DNA from: Lutimaribacter_A marinistellae
Lineage (GTDB): Bacteria; Pseudomonadota; Alphaproteobacteria; Rhodobacterales; Rhodobacteraceae
Direction: 5' to 3'
Assembly (NCBI RefSeq): GCF_042648365.1
Contig: NZ_JBHRXI010000016.1
Span: 310,001-374,000 of the forward strand
Length of the DNA stretch: 64,000 bases
Below the pieces are notes generated by a model that was given only the letters and a program-made list of their open reading frames with translations, made no database searches and had not been told where the DNA came from. The position numbers and the translations under genes were made by a program. Of the stretch, positions 1 to 8,498 are shown piece by piece (the stretch's first letter is position 1; each line of letters begins with the position of its first letter).

Positions 1-623
1 TTGCCGAGGCGCAGGTCTATTTCAACCGCGAGGGCGTGGCGGACGAGCTGGAAGTGATGGTTGCCGAGCCCGAGGAGCTGGACCGCTACACGCTGGCCAT
101 CCTGCGCGCAGCGGGGGAGCAGGCGCGGGTCTGGACGTGGCGCGATGCCTCGGGCGGGTTCCTGCGTGCGCTGGAGGTCGAGGACAACGTGATGTTCATC
201 ATCCTGTCGATCCTCGTGCTGATCGCCTCGATGAACATCGTGTCGGGCCTGATCATGCTGGTGAAGAACAAGGGCCGCGATATCGGTATCCTGCGCACCA
301 TCGGGTTGAGCGAGGGGTCGGTCCTGCGGGTCTTTTTCATTTGCGGGGCGTTCACCGGCATCATTGGCACGGCCTGTGGCGTGGTTCTGGGATGTCTTTT
401 CGCGATTTATATCGACCCGATCTTTTCCTTCGTGAATTACGTAATGGGCGGCGGAGTTTGGGATCCGGCCATTCGCGGCATTTACGCACTCCCGGCAGAG
501 TTGCATCTTGTCGATGTTTTGAAGGCCGTGGGTTTGTCGCTGGGTCTGTCATTCATTGTAACGTGGTTTCCGGCGCGGCGGGCCGCGCGTCTGAACCCGG
601 TGGAGGCGCTGCGTTATGAGTGA
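1..623 (+). CDS. LolC/LolE-type lipoprotein-releasing ABC permease, C-terminal part (5' end outside window)
   Basis: Open from the first base (frame of position 3) to the TGA at 621-623, so only the last ~206 residues are seen. The visible part has the FtsX/MacB-type permease layout: the end of the periplasmic domain, a membrane helix around VMFIILSILVLIASMNIVSG, then two more helices and a cytoplasmic tail ending in PARRAARLNPVEALRYE, a typical LolC/E ending. The next gene starts inside its stop region (ATGAGTGA) and encodes the matching LolD ATPase. Together they would release outer-membrane lipoproteins from the inner membrane to LolA. LolC or LolE cannot be told apart from this fragment; alphaproteobacteria often have one fused LolF-like permease. 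Confidence 0.9.
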   Translation, partial: AEAQVYFNREGVADELEVMVAEPEELDRYTLAILRAAGEQARVWTWRDASGGFLRALEVEDNVMFIILSILVLIASMNIVSGLIMLVKNKGRDIGILRTIGLSEGSVLRVFFICGAFTGIIGTACGVVLGCLFAIYIDPIFSFVNYVMGGGVWDPAIRGIYALPAELHLVDVLKAVGLSLGLSFIVTWFPARRAARLNPVEALRYE

Positions 624-1302
624 GGCCGTTCTGCGCCTTTCGGGGCTGGAGAAGAGTTACAACCGGGGCAAGCCGAACGAAGTTCGGGTGCTGCGCGGTG
701 TCGAACTGGCGCTCGTGCCCGGCGAGATCGTGGCACTGGTCGCACCGTCGGGGGCGGGCAAGTCGACGCTGCTGCACATGGCGGGGCTGCTGGACGTGCC
801 CGATGCCGGCACGGTCGAGATCGGCGGACGCGAGATGGGCGGTCTGGGAGACCGGGCGCGCACCGCCGTGCGGCGGCGCGAGGTCGGGTTCGTCTACCAG
901 TTCCACCACCTGCTGCCCGAGTTCACCGCGTTGGAGAACATCACCCTGCCGCAGCTGGCCGATGGCGCCACGGAACGTGCGGCGCAGGCGCGGGCGCGCG
1001 AGTTGCTGTCGCGGGTGGGGCTGGAGGCGCGGGCCGATCACCGGCCGGCGGCGTTGTCGGGCGGCGAGCAGCAGCGCGTGGCCTTTTGCAGGGCGTTGGC
1101 GAACGGTCCACGCATCCTGTTGGCTGACGAGCCGACCGGCAACCTCGACCCCGCGACGGCGGACCGGCTGTTCGATGTCCTGATGGAGCTGGTGGCGGAC
1201 GAGGGCCTGTCGGCCTTGATCGCCACGCATAACCTGGAACTGGCCGCGCGGATGAGCCGGGTTCTGCGCCTGGATGGCGGGGCGCTGCATCCTCAGGCTT
1301 GA
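616..1302 (+). CDS. lolD: Lipoprotein-releasing system ATP-binding protein LolD
   Basis: 228 residues, normal LolD length. Walker A APSGAGKST at about 43-51, signature LSGGEQQR at about 147-154, Walker B ILLADEPTGNLD and a switch histidine in IATHNLEL are all present. It overlaps the upstream permease gene by 8 bp, which implies translational coupling. The ATPase would power extraction of outer-membrane-destined lipoproteins from the cytoplasmic membrane. The pairing with a LolC/E-type permease separates it from the related MacB and FtsE ATPases. Confidence 0.95.
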   Translation: MSEAVLRLSGLEKSYNRGKPNEVRVLRGVELALVPGEIVALVAPSGAGKSTLLHMAGLLDVPDAGTVEIGGREMGGLGDRARTAVRRREVGFVYQFHHLLPEFTALENITLPQLADGATERAAQARARELLSRVGLEARADHRPAALSGGEQQRVAFCRALANGPRILLADEPTGNLDPATADRLFDVLMELVADEGLSALIATHNLELAARMSRVLRLDGGALHPQA

Positions 1303-1370
1303 TCTGGATCATGGCGGCACCCGTCCCCGCGCGAGAGCCTGCGGGCAGAGGTAAGTAACGGGCGGGCCGA

Positions 1371-1766
1371 ATGAAATACGTGATTGCCGGGGCGCTGTCC
1401 CTGCTGGGGCTGGCGGGCTGCATGGGTGATGCTCCGCCCTCGGGCGCGGCGCTATACAAGGCGCATTGCGTCAGTTGTCATGGCCCGACAGGCGCCGGTG
1501 ACGGCCCCGACGCGGCGAAGCTGCGCTATCCACCTGCGAACCTGCGCGGGATGGCGGCGGCGAATGGCGGCGTGTTTCCTGCCGACGCCGTGATGGCAAA
1601 GATCCACGGGCATGGCGGGCAGGCCTTTGCCAGCGCGATGCCCGAATTCGGCCCGCTGATGGACGGGCCGACAGTGCCCTGGACCACGGCAGACGGGCAG
1701 GTCATCGCGACGCCCGAGGCGCTTGTTGCGTTGACGCGATACGTGGAGGGCCTGCAGGATGTATAG
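1371..1766 (+). CDS. Monohaem c-type cytochrome, lipoprotein
   Basis: 131 residues. The N-terminus is a lipoprotein signal (LLGLAGCMG, acyl Cys at 17), so the protein should be membrane-anchored in the periplasm. One CxxCH haem site (CVSCHG) lies near residue 35, and a distal Met candidate is in SAMPEFGP. It is the first of three tandem small cytochromes c with the same layout (haem site, AMP/VMPEFG-like Met segment, short ALTRYVEGLQ-type end). This suggests duplication and a role as an electron shuttle or c-subunit. No oxidase or dehydrogenase gene is adjacent, so the redox partner is unknown. Confidence 0.88.
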   Translation: MKYVIAGALSLLGLAGCMGDAPPSGAALYKAHCVSCHGPTGAGDGPDAAKLRYPPANLRGMAAANGGVFPADAVMAKIHGHGGQAFASAMPEFGPLMDGPTVPWTTADGQVIATPEALVALTRYVEGLQDV

Positions 1767-1793
1767 AGGTCTGGCGGAAGAACGGAGACAGAG

Positions 1794-2186
1794 ATGAAGC
1801 GACCGATCGCAATACTTGCATTGGCGGTGCTGGCGGCTCCGGCGCTGGCGCAGAACGTGGAGGAGGGCAGCCGGCTCTACTTCCAGCATTGTGCCACGTG
1901 CCACGGGACCGAGGGCAGGGGCAACGGGCCGATGGCGGCCGTGCTGACCCTGCAGCCCACGGACCTGACGGCGCTGGCCGCGGGGGGCGAGTTCCCCTTT
2001 GAGCGTGTGATCAAGCGCATTGACGGGCGCGACCCGCTCGCCTCGCATGGCAGCCCGATGCCGGTCTATGGCCCGTTCTTCGAGCAGGGGCCGGAAGAGT
2101 CGATGAAGACGCCTTCGGGGCAGCCTGTGCTGACGTCGAAGCCGGTCGTTGACCTTGTCGGTTATCTGCTGTCCATTCAGGACTGA
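1794..2186 (+). CDS. Monohaem c-type cytochrome, periplasmic
   Basis: 130 residues with a cleavable Sec signal (AVLAAPALAQ, cut near residue 20) and no lipobox Cys. One haem site CATCHG lies at about residues 33-37, followed by RGNGPMA and a Met-bearing SPMPVYGP segment that could give the axial ligand. It begins 27 bp after its lipoprotein paralogue, behind a GGAGAC ribosome site, and is followed 32 bp later by a third paralogue, so the three are probably one transcript. The soluble middle member between two anchored ones could carry electrons between them, which is inference. Confidence 0.88.
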   Translation: MKRPIAILALAVLAAPALAQNVEEGSRLYFQHCATCHGTEGRGNGPMAAVLTLQPTDLTALAAGGEFPFERVIKRIDGRDPLASHGSPMPVYGPFFEQGPEESMKTPSGQPVLTSKPVVDLVGYLLSIQD

Positions 2187-2218
2187 CGATACCCCCCTGA
2201 TTCAAAGGACCGATACCC

Positions 2219-2623
2219 ATGTCCCTGCGCCTGTTGACCTTTTTCGGTGTCTGCCTGCTGGCCGCGTGCAGCACGCAGGACGCGATGCCCACCGCGCAGG
2301 AAGGCGAGGCGCTGTTCGCGACCAACTGCGCCGCGTGCCACGGCTATCGCGGCGAGGGGGGCGAACTGGTCGGGGGGCAGAGTGCGCCGGACCTGACGAT
2401 GATCGCCGCGCGCAATGACGGGGTCTTCCCGCGCGCCTATGTCCTGTCGCGGATCGACGGGTACGAGCATCGCGAGATGTCCGGTCAGGTGATGCCGGAA
2501 TTCGGCGCGATGATGCTCGACCCCGAGATGGTGCCGCTGGTCGTTGATGGCGTGCAGACGCCGACGCCGCGCCCGATGGTCGCGTTGATGCTCTATCTGG
2601 AAGAGATCCAGGTTTCCGAATGA
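2219..2623 (+). CDS. Monohaem c-type cytochrome, lipoprotein
   Basis: 134 residues. Lipoprotein signal VCLLAACSTQ (acyl Cys near 16), haem site CAACHG near 39-43 and a VMPEFGAMM segment with candidate Met ligands. It shares with its two upstream neighbours the order haem, ARNDGVFP-like motif, RIDG, Met segment and a C-terminal LMLYLEEIQ helix. Last gene of the tandem cytochrome run; a convergent gene ends 4 bp beyond it. Confidence 0.88.
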   Translation: MSLRLLTFFGVCLLAACSTQDAMPTAQEGEALFATNCAACHGYRGEGGELVGGQSAPDLTMIAARNDGVFPRAYVLSRIDGYEHREMSGQVMPEFGAMMLDPEMVPLVVDGVQTPTPRPMVALMLYLEEIQVSE

Positions 2624-2627
2624 GGGC

Positions 2628-3308
2628 CTAGTCGCAGATCCCGTCGATTTCGGCGCCGTCCCATGGCAGGTAGACATCGGCCTCGCGGCTTTGCGGCAGG
2701 TCGGTGACGGGCATCACGGCCGCGATCATCTCGTGCAGGCGCTTGGTGCGGGTCGCGGTAGGTGCGAGGGCGCGGCAGCAGACGTATTCCTCGACGATTG
2801 CGCCCTGCTGTTCGTAGCCGTATGCGAGGAAATTCGGAGCCTCGCCCAGTTCGAAAAGGTAGGGGTCGGAGCTGGCCCCGTGTTCGGCGGCGGCGCGCAG
2901 CGGGTGATAGCCCGTGACCCGGCGGTTCTGCCATTGCCAGACATGCGTGACCTCATGCGCGAGCAGCATTCCCGCGATCAGGTTCATCGCCTGCGGAAAC
3001 TCGTCCATGTAATCGTCAAGATACCAGTCTTCGGAAAAGAAGATGCGGTTGAACAGCGCCACGGCGGCGGGTTTGACGGTGACGATCTCTTCCTTGACGG
3101 GCGGCAGGATGCGTTCGCGGCAGGCGACGCGGGGGCGCGGTTCGCGCTTGAACGTAACTGCGCCGACCGGCGCGCCGTCGACAAGGCGCAGCCGGTCGAT
3201 GTCGACCCCCTCGCCATGGATGCGCGTGACAAAGGCGCGCTCTCCCTCGGTCAGGGGGCGGCCGCAGGTGGCGAGAACCAGAATGGCAAGGCACAGGAAC
3301 AGGCGCAT
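2628..3308 (-). CDS. Putative lipoprotein with HExxH zinc-peptidase-like motif
   Basis: 226 residues from the ATG at 3306-3308. This start gives a lipoprotein signal (LAILVLATCGRP); upstream ATGs in the frame would bury it. In mid-protein, LLAHEVTHVWQWQ contains HEVTH, the HExxH zinc site seen in DUF4157-like and other peptidase-fold proteins, and the helix before it (NLIAGMLL) fits such a fold. No known family could be assigned beyond that. Convergent with the cytochrome run, with a 4-bp gap. Outer-membrane or periplasmic anchoring is inferred from the lipobox; peptidase activity is only suggested by the motif. Confidence 0.75.
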   Translation of the reverse strand: MRLFLCLAILVLATCGRPLTEGERAFVTRIHGEGVDIDRLRLVDGAPVGAVTFKREPRPRVACRERILPPVKEEIVTVKPAAVALFNRIFFSEDWYLDDYMDEFPQAMNLIAGMLLAHEVTHVWQWQNRRVTGYHPLRAAAEHGASSDPYLFELGEAPNFLAYGYEQQGAIVEEYVCCRALAPTATRTKRLHEMIAAVMPVTDLPQSREADVYLPWDGAEIDGICD

Positions 3309-3409
3309 GGGCAAAACCGTAGCCTGTGCAGCTTTGCCTGCAACAGAAATGTCGGGCATCGTGGGCAAACCGGCGCTGCGTGGCAGCGAAAGGCGGGGCT
3401 GGCGGAGGG

Positions 3410-3748
3410 ATGATGCGACGGGATGAAACGGGGAATCCCCGGGGGCGAAGGGCAAAACTGGCCGCCACGGTGATGGCCTTTGGCTGGTTTGGGCTGTGGC
3501 TCGTGGCCTATCCGTTCTTTGTTCTTGCCCCGAAGCCCACCGATCCGGTCAGCTGGGTCTATCCCCTGGGTGAGGCGGTGCGTCTTGCTGGCATTGTGCT
3601 GTCCTGTGGTGCCTTTGTGCTGGAGGTTCTGGCAAGGCTGCTTGGCCAAAAGACATCGCCTGCGAACTATCTGCCCTTTGCCTTCCTGATCCTGACCTCG
3701 TGGTACCTGATCGATGAATTCATCCGGAAGAGTGTTTGGGGTGGCTGA
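3410..3748 (+). CDS. Small integral membrane protein, unknown function
   Basis: About 112 residues from the double ATG at 3410/3413, preceded by GGCGGAGGG. A basic N-terminus (RRDETGNPRGRRAK) is followed by three hydrophobic segments: VMAFGWFGLWLVAYPFFVL, LAGIVLSCGAFVLEVLARLL and YLPFAFLILTSWYLIDEF. No catalytic motif is visible. The positive-inside rule would place the N-terminus in the cytoplasm. Not recognised as a named family. Confidence 0.65.
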   Translation: MMRRDETGNPRGRRAKLAATVMAFGWFGLWLVAYPFFVLAPKPTDPVSWVYPLGEAVRLAGIVLSCGAFVLEVLARLLGQKTSPANYLPFAFLILTSWYLIDEFIRKSVWGG

Positions 3749-3751
3749 CCC

Positions 3752-4162
3752 TCAGGGCGCGTAGAAGGTTGCCGTGGCGGTGGCGACGGCCTTGCCGCTT
3801 TGTTCCTCGGTCATCGTGGCGCGGGCAAAGACCAATGCGCGGCCGGCTCGGACGATTTCGGCCCGGCACAGGATGGCGGTGCCCGCACCGGGGCGGAGGA
3901 ACTGCGTGTGCAGGTCGGTGGTGGCGAAAGGACGGAATTCGCCCGCATGGGCCACGGCGGCGATGACCATGGTGGTGTCGGCCAGCGCGGCCAGCGCCTG
4001 GCCCGAGACGATGCCGCCGACCCGCGCCAGATGCGGGGCGAGCGGCATGCGGATCAGAACATGGTCGGGCGCGGCCTCCGTGACGGTCAGGTCGAGCGCC
4101 TGAACCCAGTCGGCGAAGTTCTCGCGCAGCAGTTCCTGCGCGGCCTGCGCGGTGATTTCCAT
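3752..4162 (-). CDS. PaaI-family hotdog thioesterase
   Basis: 136 residues. The hotdog-fold signature is visible: APHLARVGGIVSGQALAALA, with the GG-x-x-x-G segment of PaaI/YdiI-type enzymes, then TTDLHTQFLRPG and the C-terminal strand pair AEIVRAGRALVFARATM. Such enzymes hydrolyse acyl- or aryl-CoA thioesters. The usual catalytic Asp/Glu on the central helix is not obvious (VSGQALAALADT), so the substrate and even activity are uncertain. It ends 3 bp from the convergent membrane-protein gene. The start at 4160-4162 fits family length; longer reading in this frame is a shadow of the next gene. Confidence 0.85.
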   Translation of the reverse strand: MEITAQAAQELLRENFADWVQALDLTVTEAAPDHVLIRMPLAPHLARVGGIVSGQALAALADTTMVIAAVAHAGEFRPFATTDLHTQFLRPGAGTAILCRAEIVRAGRALVFARATMTEEQSGKAVATATATFYAP

Positions 4163-4417
4163 CGACGCCTCCCGTTCTTGTCCGGCGACAGTAGCGGCGG
4201 TCTGCCGACGTGCCAAGCGGGTGCGTCGCGCAACGGTTGCAGACACCGCGGCCAAGAGGCAGAACAACAGGATCAGGCAACGGGTGACAGCGGCGCTAAA
4301 CTGCCCGATAGTGAGCGGATCGCAGGTACGCCGGTGCGCTGTTCCGCATGGCCGGGATGTGACGCGACGGGGCCTGCCGGGACAAAGACAAAAGAAAGAC
4401 AACAGGGAGAAGACAGC

Positions 4418-5368
4418 ATGAAGACATTGACGCTGGGACTTGCCGCCGCCTCGCTTGCCGGCACGGCGATGGCCGCCGACATGGGCGCGGTGGACGAGCC
4501 CATCAAGCTGGCCGTCAACGAGTGGACCGGCCAGCACATCACCACCCATATCGCTGGCGAAATGCTCAAGCAGGCGGGATACCAGGTGGAGTATGTGACA
4601 GCCGGGTACATGAACATGTACCAGGCGATGTCGGATGGCGAGATCCATGCCGCGGTGGAGATCTGGTCGTCGAACGTGTCGGACGATTACGCGGTAAAGG
4701 TCGAGGATGGCGGCATCGTCGAGCTTGGCGATCTTGAACTGGCGGCCAAGGAAGGCATCGCTTATCCGGCCCATGTCGCGGATATGTGTCCCGGTCTGCC
4801 CGCCTGGGAGGCGCTGAAGGAGTGTGCGCAGAACTTCGCGACCGCCGAGACCATCCCGCAGGGGCGTCTGGTCGATTATCCGGCCGACTGGGGTACGCCG
4901 GGTGCCGACCGGATGACCGGGCTGGAACTGCCCTTCAAGGCGGTGCCGGCGGGCTCCGAAGGGGCGCTGATCGCCGAGCTGCGCGCCTCGACCGAGCGGC
5001 AGACGCCGCTGCTCATCACATTCTGGCAGCCGCATTGGGCGATGTCGGCCTATGACGTGCAGTTCGTCGACCTGCCCGTGGGCGAGGAGGCGTGCTTCAA
5101 CGATCCCGCATGGGGCCCGAACCCGAACGCGGTGAACGATTGCGATTTCTCGCCCACCCGCATCTTCAAGGCCGCGTGGGCCGGGATGGAAGAGAAGTGG
5201 CCCGCCGCCCACGAGATCCTGTCGAACTATACCCTGTCGGTCGATGCGCAGCAGCCGATGATGGGCGAAGTGGATGTGGACGGCAAGCCGGTCGAAGAGG
5301 TCGTTGCGGCATGGATGGCCGAGAACGAGCAGGTCTGGCGTCCGGTCGTGGACGCGGCGACCGAGTGA
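4418..5368 (+). CDS. Glycine-betaine/choline/TMAO-type ABC transporter substrate-binding protein
   Basis: 316 residues with a Sec signal (AAASLAGTAMAA, cut near 20). The mature part matches the OpuAC/ProX-like family that binds quaternary amines in an aromatic box; conspicuous Trp residues are near 36, 83, 158, 203 and 207, with an acidic residue at Glu81 (VEIW). The start has GGGAGA 8 bp upstream. The ATPase and permease follow immediately. Roseobacters have several such systems (glycine betaine, choline, TMAO tmoXWV, taurine betaine). The large fused permease recalls the TMAO system, but no TMA/TMAO catabolic gene is nearby, so the ligand is left open. Confidence 0.9.
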   Translation: MKTLTLGLAAASLAGTAMAADMGAVDEPIKLAVNEWTGQHITTHIAGEMLKQAGYQVEYVTAGYMNMYQAMSDGEIHAAVEIWSSNVSDDYAVKVEDGGIVELGDLELAAKEGIAYPAHVADMCPGLPAWEALKECAQNFATAETIPQGRLVDYPADWGTPGADRMTGLELPFKAVPAGSEGALIAELRASTERQTPLLITFWQPHWAMSAYDVQFVDLPVGEEACFNDPAWGPNPNAVNDCDFSPTRIFKAAWAGMEEKWPAAHEILSNYTLSVDAQQPMMGEVDVDGKPVEEVVAAWMAENEQVWRPVVDAATE

Positions 5369-5378
5369 GCCGTTCCAG

Positions 5379-6431
5379 GTGAGCGGTGACACGACCCCGG
5401 CGATCGCCTGCCGGAACCTTTGGCAGGTGTTCGGCACGGGCGCCGAGAAAGCCCTGACCGACGCGCTGGCGCGGTCGGGGCAGAACGCGGACGAGGCGGC
5501 CGGTGCGCTGCGCAGGTCGGGGTTCATTCCCGCGGTGCAGGATGCCAGTTTCGAGGTTCGCGAGGGCGAGCTTTTCGTCATCATGGGCTTGTCGGGATCC
5601 GGCAAGTCCACCTTGGTGCGGTGCCTGTCGCAACTTTTGCCCGGTACGGCGGGCGAGATCCGCATCGAGGGCGAAAACATCATCGGTGCGGACAAGAAGC
5701 GCCTGATCGAGCTGCGTCGCCAGAAGCTGGGGATGGTGTTCCAGCATTTCGGCCTGTTTCCGCACATGACCGTGGCCGATAACGTGGCCTATCCGCTGCG
5801 GGTGCAGGGGGTGGGCCGTGCCGAACGGCTGGCCAAGGCGCGCGAGGTGATCGAGCTGGTTGGGCTGGGCGGGCGAGAAGCCACCTATCCCCGGCAGCTT
5901 TCGGGCGGTCAGCGGCAGCGCGTTGGCATCGCCCGGTCGCTGGTGGCCGATTGCAGCGTCTGGTTCCTGGACGAGCCGTTCTCGGCCCTCGATCCGCTGA
6001 TCCGCAGGCAGCTGCAGGACGAGTTCCTGCAGATCCAGGCCAAACTCAAGACGACGATCGTGTTCATCACCCATGACATCACCGAGGCGCTGAAGCTGGC
6101 CGACCGGATCGCCATCATGCGCGACGGCAAGATCGTGCAGATCGGTACGCCCACGGATATCGTGTTGCGACCGGTCGACGATTACGTGCGCGAATTCTCG
6201 CGGGACGTGGCGAAGGGACGGCATGCCAAGGTCGCCTCGGTCATGCAGGGCGGCGCGGAGGATGCAGGCCCCGACGATCCGGGCCTGACCACGGGCATGA
6301 CGCTTGACGCGGCGCTGGCGCGCTGCATGCAGCTTTACGAGCCGGTTCCGGTGCGCGACCCGTCGGGCGCGGTCGTGGGAACGGTGCATCCCTCTGACCT
6401 TGCGGCGGCCTTGCAGGCGGAGGAGACATGA
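5379..6431 (+). CDS. Quaternary-amine ABC transporter ATP-binding protein (ProV/OpuAA family)
   Basis: About 350 residues if the GTG at 5379 is used; upstream in-frame sequence overlaps the binding-protein gene and does not look family-like. Walker A GLSGSGKST, signature LSGGQRQR, Walker B VWFLDEPFSALD and switch FITHDITEA are intact. Before Walker A is the ~65-residue extension (NLWQVFGTGAEKALTDAL) typical of betaine/choline ATPases. After residue ~290 a C-terminal region follows (EPVPVRDPSGAVVGTVHPSDL) resembling a single degenerate CBS-like module. It overlaps the permease start by 4 bp (ATGA), so the three genes are one operon. Confidence 0.9.
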   Translation: MSGDTTPAIACRNLWQVFGTGAEKALTDALARSGQNADEAAGALRRSGFIPAVQDASFEVREGELFVIMGLSGSGKSTLVRCLSQLLPGTAGEIRIEGENIIGADKKRLIELRRQKLGMVFQHFGLFPHMTVADNVAYPLRVQGVGRAERLAKAREVIELVGLGGREATYPRQLSGGQRQRVGIARSLVADCSVWFLDEPFSALDPLIRRQLQDEFLQIQAKLKTTIVFITHDITEALKLADRIAIMRDGKIVQIGTPTDIVLRPVDDYVREFSRDVAKGRHAKVASVMQGGAEDAGPDDPGLTTGMTLDAALARCMQLYEPVPVRDPSGAVVGTVHPSDLAAALQAEET

Positions 6432-8497
6432 GCGCGCTGGCCGACACGATGCCGGCCGGCACGCCGCGCCTGACCGCGGGCGCGCAGGCGGCGCTGGTCA
6501 CGCTGGTCGTCGGGGCGGTCTGTATCGCGCTGGAGGGCGTGGCGCCGTGGCTGGTCGCATGGCCCGCCGCGTGGGTGCTGCCGCTCACGGATTGGGTCGG
6601 GGCAGGCGTCACGTGGCTGCTGGAAGCGATCAAGCCGGTGGCGCGCGCATTGGCCTGGGTGATGCGCTATCCGATGGATTGGGCGAACGCGGCGCTGAAC
6701 GGAACGCCGTGGCCCATCCTGATCGGCGCGGTCACCGCGCTGGGCTGGTATCTTGGCGGGCTGGCGATGGCCTCGCTGGGCCTGTTCGGACTGGGCTTCG
6801 TGCTGGCCTCGGGCTACTGGGCGCAGGGCATGAACACGCTGGCGCTGGTTGCCGTGTCGGTGCCGCTGGCATTGATGCTGGGCGGTGCGATAGGCATCCT
6901 TGCGCATGAGGTGCCGCGGGTTAAGAACGCGCTGCTGGCGGTGCTCGACGTGATGCAGACGGTGCCGACCTTTGCCTACCTGACGCCCTTGCTGCTGCTG
7001 TTCGGCTTCGGCCCGGTGGTCGGGCTGATCGCCTCGGCGATTTATGCCGCGCCGCCGATGGCGCGCAACGTGCTGCTGGGTCTCGAACGGATCGACCCCG
7101 AGATCAAGGAAGCCGCTGTCATGGCGGGCGGCACCCGGCTGCAACAGCTGTTCCAGGTCGAGATCCCCTCGGCCTCGACGCAGATCATGGTCGGTGTGAA
7201 CCAGTGCCTGATGGCGGCGTTAAGCATGGTGATCATCGCGGCGGTGATCGGCGGGTTCAACGATATCGGCTGGGAGGTGCTGCTGACCATGCGCAAGGCG
7301 CAGTTCGGTCAATCCCTGCTGGCAGGCATGGTGATCGTTATCTTTGCCATCCTCATCGACCGGATGAGCAGCACGCTGGCCGCGCCCGAGGCACGGCGTC
7401 ACAGCGCCCGCATCGCCTGGATCATCCTGGGCGTTTCGGTGGCGGCGACGGCGCTGTTCTGGGTCCGGTTGCCCGACGCCTCGGCGCTGGCGCTGCTCGA
7501 CCCGGTGGCCGAGCGGATGGACCGGGGCCTGACGGAATTCACGCGGGCCAATGGCGCGGCGCTCGACGCGTTCAAGAACGGTGCGATGTTCTACGTTCTC
7601 CTGCCGCTGAGGATCGGGCTGGACCAGGCGGTGCTGCCCTTCACATGGGGCTTTGCCTGGACACCAGCCATGAGCCTGTGGCTGTTCGCCGGTGGAGCGG
7701 CGACGGGCCTTGTGCTGGCTGTGCAGGGCCGGATCACGGCGGGGCTGATGGTGGTGATCGCGGCCGGTATGCTGGAGACCGGGATCACGAACCTGCCGTG
7801 GCCCTTCGTGCTGACGGGTGCGGCGGCCCTTGGGTGGGTTGCGGGCGGTCGGCGGCTGGCGCTTCTGTCGGTGGGGCTTTTGGGTACGATCCTGATCTCG
7901 GGCCTTTGGGACCGGGCGCTGCTGTCACTTTACCTGAGTGGCGCGGCGGTCTTTGCCTGCGCGGTCCTTGGCGGGGCCATCGGCCTGGCCAGTGCGGTCT
8001 GGCCACCGCTCTGGCGTGTCGTCCGGCCCGTCTGCGACATGCTGCAGACCATCCCGCTTTTCGTGTTCCTGATCCCGGTCCTGATGGTGTTCCAGATCGG
8101 CGAGTTCTCGGCCTTTCTGGCCATCTGCGCCTATGCCATCGTTCCAATGATCCGGTACACGCGGCACGGCTTGGTCAATACACCAGACGAACTGTTGGAG
8201 GCAGCGGTGGCCAGTGGCGCGACCGAGTGGCAGATCCTGCGCGACGTGCGCGCGCCCTACGCGGCGCCGACCATCCTGTTGGGGCTGAACCAGACCATCC
8301 TCTATGCCTTTGCGATGCTGGTGATCGCGGCGTTGATCGGTACCACCGGGCTGGGCCAGTCGATCTACCTTGCGCTGGGGCAGGCCGATGTGGGGCTTGG
8401 CCTTTCGGCCGGAGCGGCGATGGCGATCCTTGCCTTTGTCGCCGACCGGATCGTGCAGGGATTCGCCGAGGAGCGGCGCCAGGCGCTGGGGCTTTAG
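6428..8497 (+). CDS. Quaternary-amine ABC transporter permease, duplicated (two ProW-like domains fused)
   Basis: 689 residues, about twice a ProW permease. Two binding-protein-dependent transport domains are visible, each with the EAA-type loop: ERIDPEIKEAAVMAGG (about 220-235) and NTPDELLEAAVASGATEW (about 580-597). Each sits in a set of hydrophobic helices, so one chain supplies both halves of the membrane channel. The fused arrangement occurs in some alphaproteobacterial choline/TMAO-type importers. Starts inside the ATPase stop (ATGA). Inner membrane. Confidence 0.9.
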   Translation: MSALADTMPAGTPRLTAGAQAALVTLVVGAVCIALEGVAPWLVAWPAAWVLPLTDWVGAGVTWLLEAIKPVARALAWVMRYPMDWANAALNGTPWPILIGAVTALGWYLGGLAMASLGLFGLGFVLASGYWAQGMNTLALVAVSVPLALMLGGAIGILAHEVPRVKNALLAVLDVMQTVPTFAYLTPLLLLFGFGPVVGLIASAIYAAPPMARNVLLGLERIDPEIKEAAVMAGGTRLQQLFQVEIPSASTQIMVGVNQCLMAALSMVIIAAVIGGFNDIGWEVLLTMRKAQFGQSLLAGMVIVIFAILIDRMSSTLAAPEARRHSARIAWIILGVSVAATALFWVRLPDASALALLDPVAERMDRGLTEFTRANGAALDAFKNGAMFYVLLPLRIGLDQAVLPFTWGFAWTPAMSLWLFAGGAATGLVLAVQGRITAGLMVVIAAGMLETGITNLPWPFVLTGAAALGWVAGGRRLALLSVGLLGTILISGLWDRALLSLYLSGAAVFACAVLGGAIGLASAVWPPLWRVVRPVCDMLQTIPLFVFLIPVLMVFQIGEFSAFLAICAYAIVPMIRYTRHGLVNTPDELLEAAVASGATEWQILRDVRAPYAAPTILLGLNQTILYAFAMLVIAALIGTTGLGQSIYLALGQADVGLGLSAGAAMAILAFVADRIVQGFAEERRQALGL

Positions 8498-8498
8498 C

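Noticed and set aside
3752..5767. 671-codon minus-strand reading frame
   Set aside because: Only its 3' part (3752-4162) is protein-like (thioesterase); the rest is antisense to the binding protein and ATPase genes.
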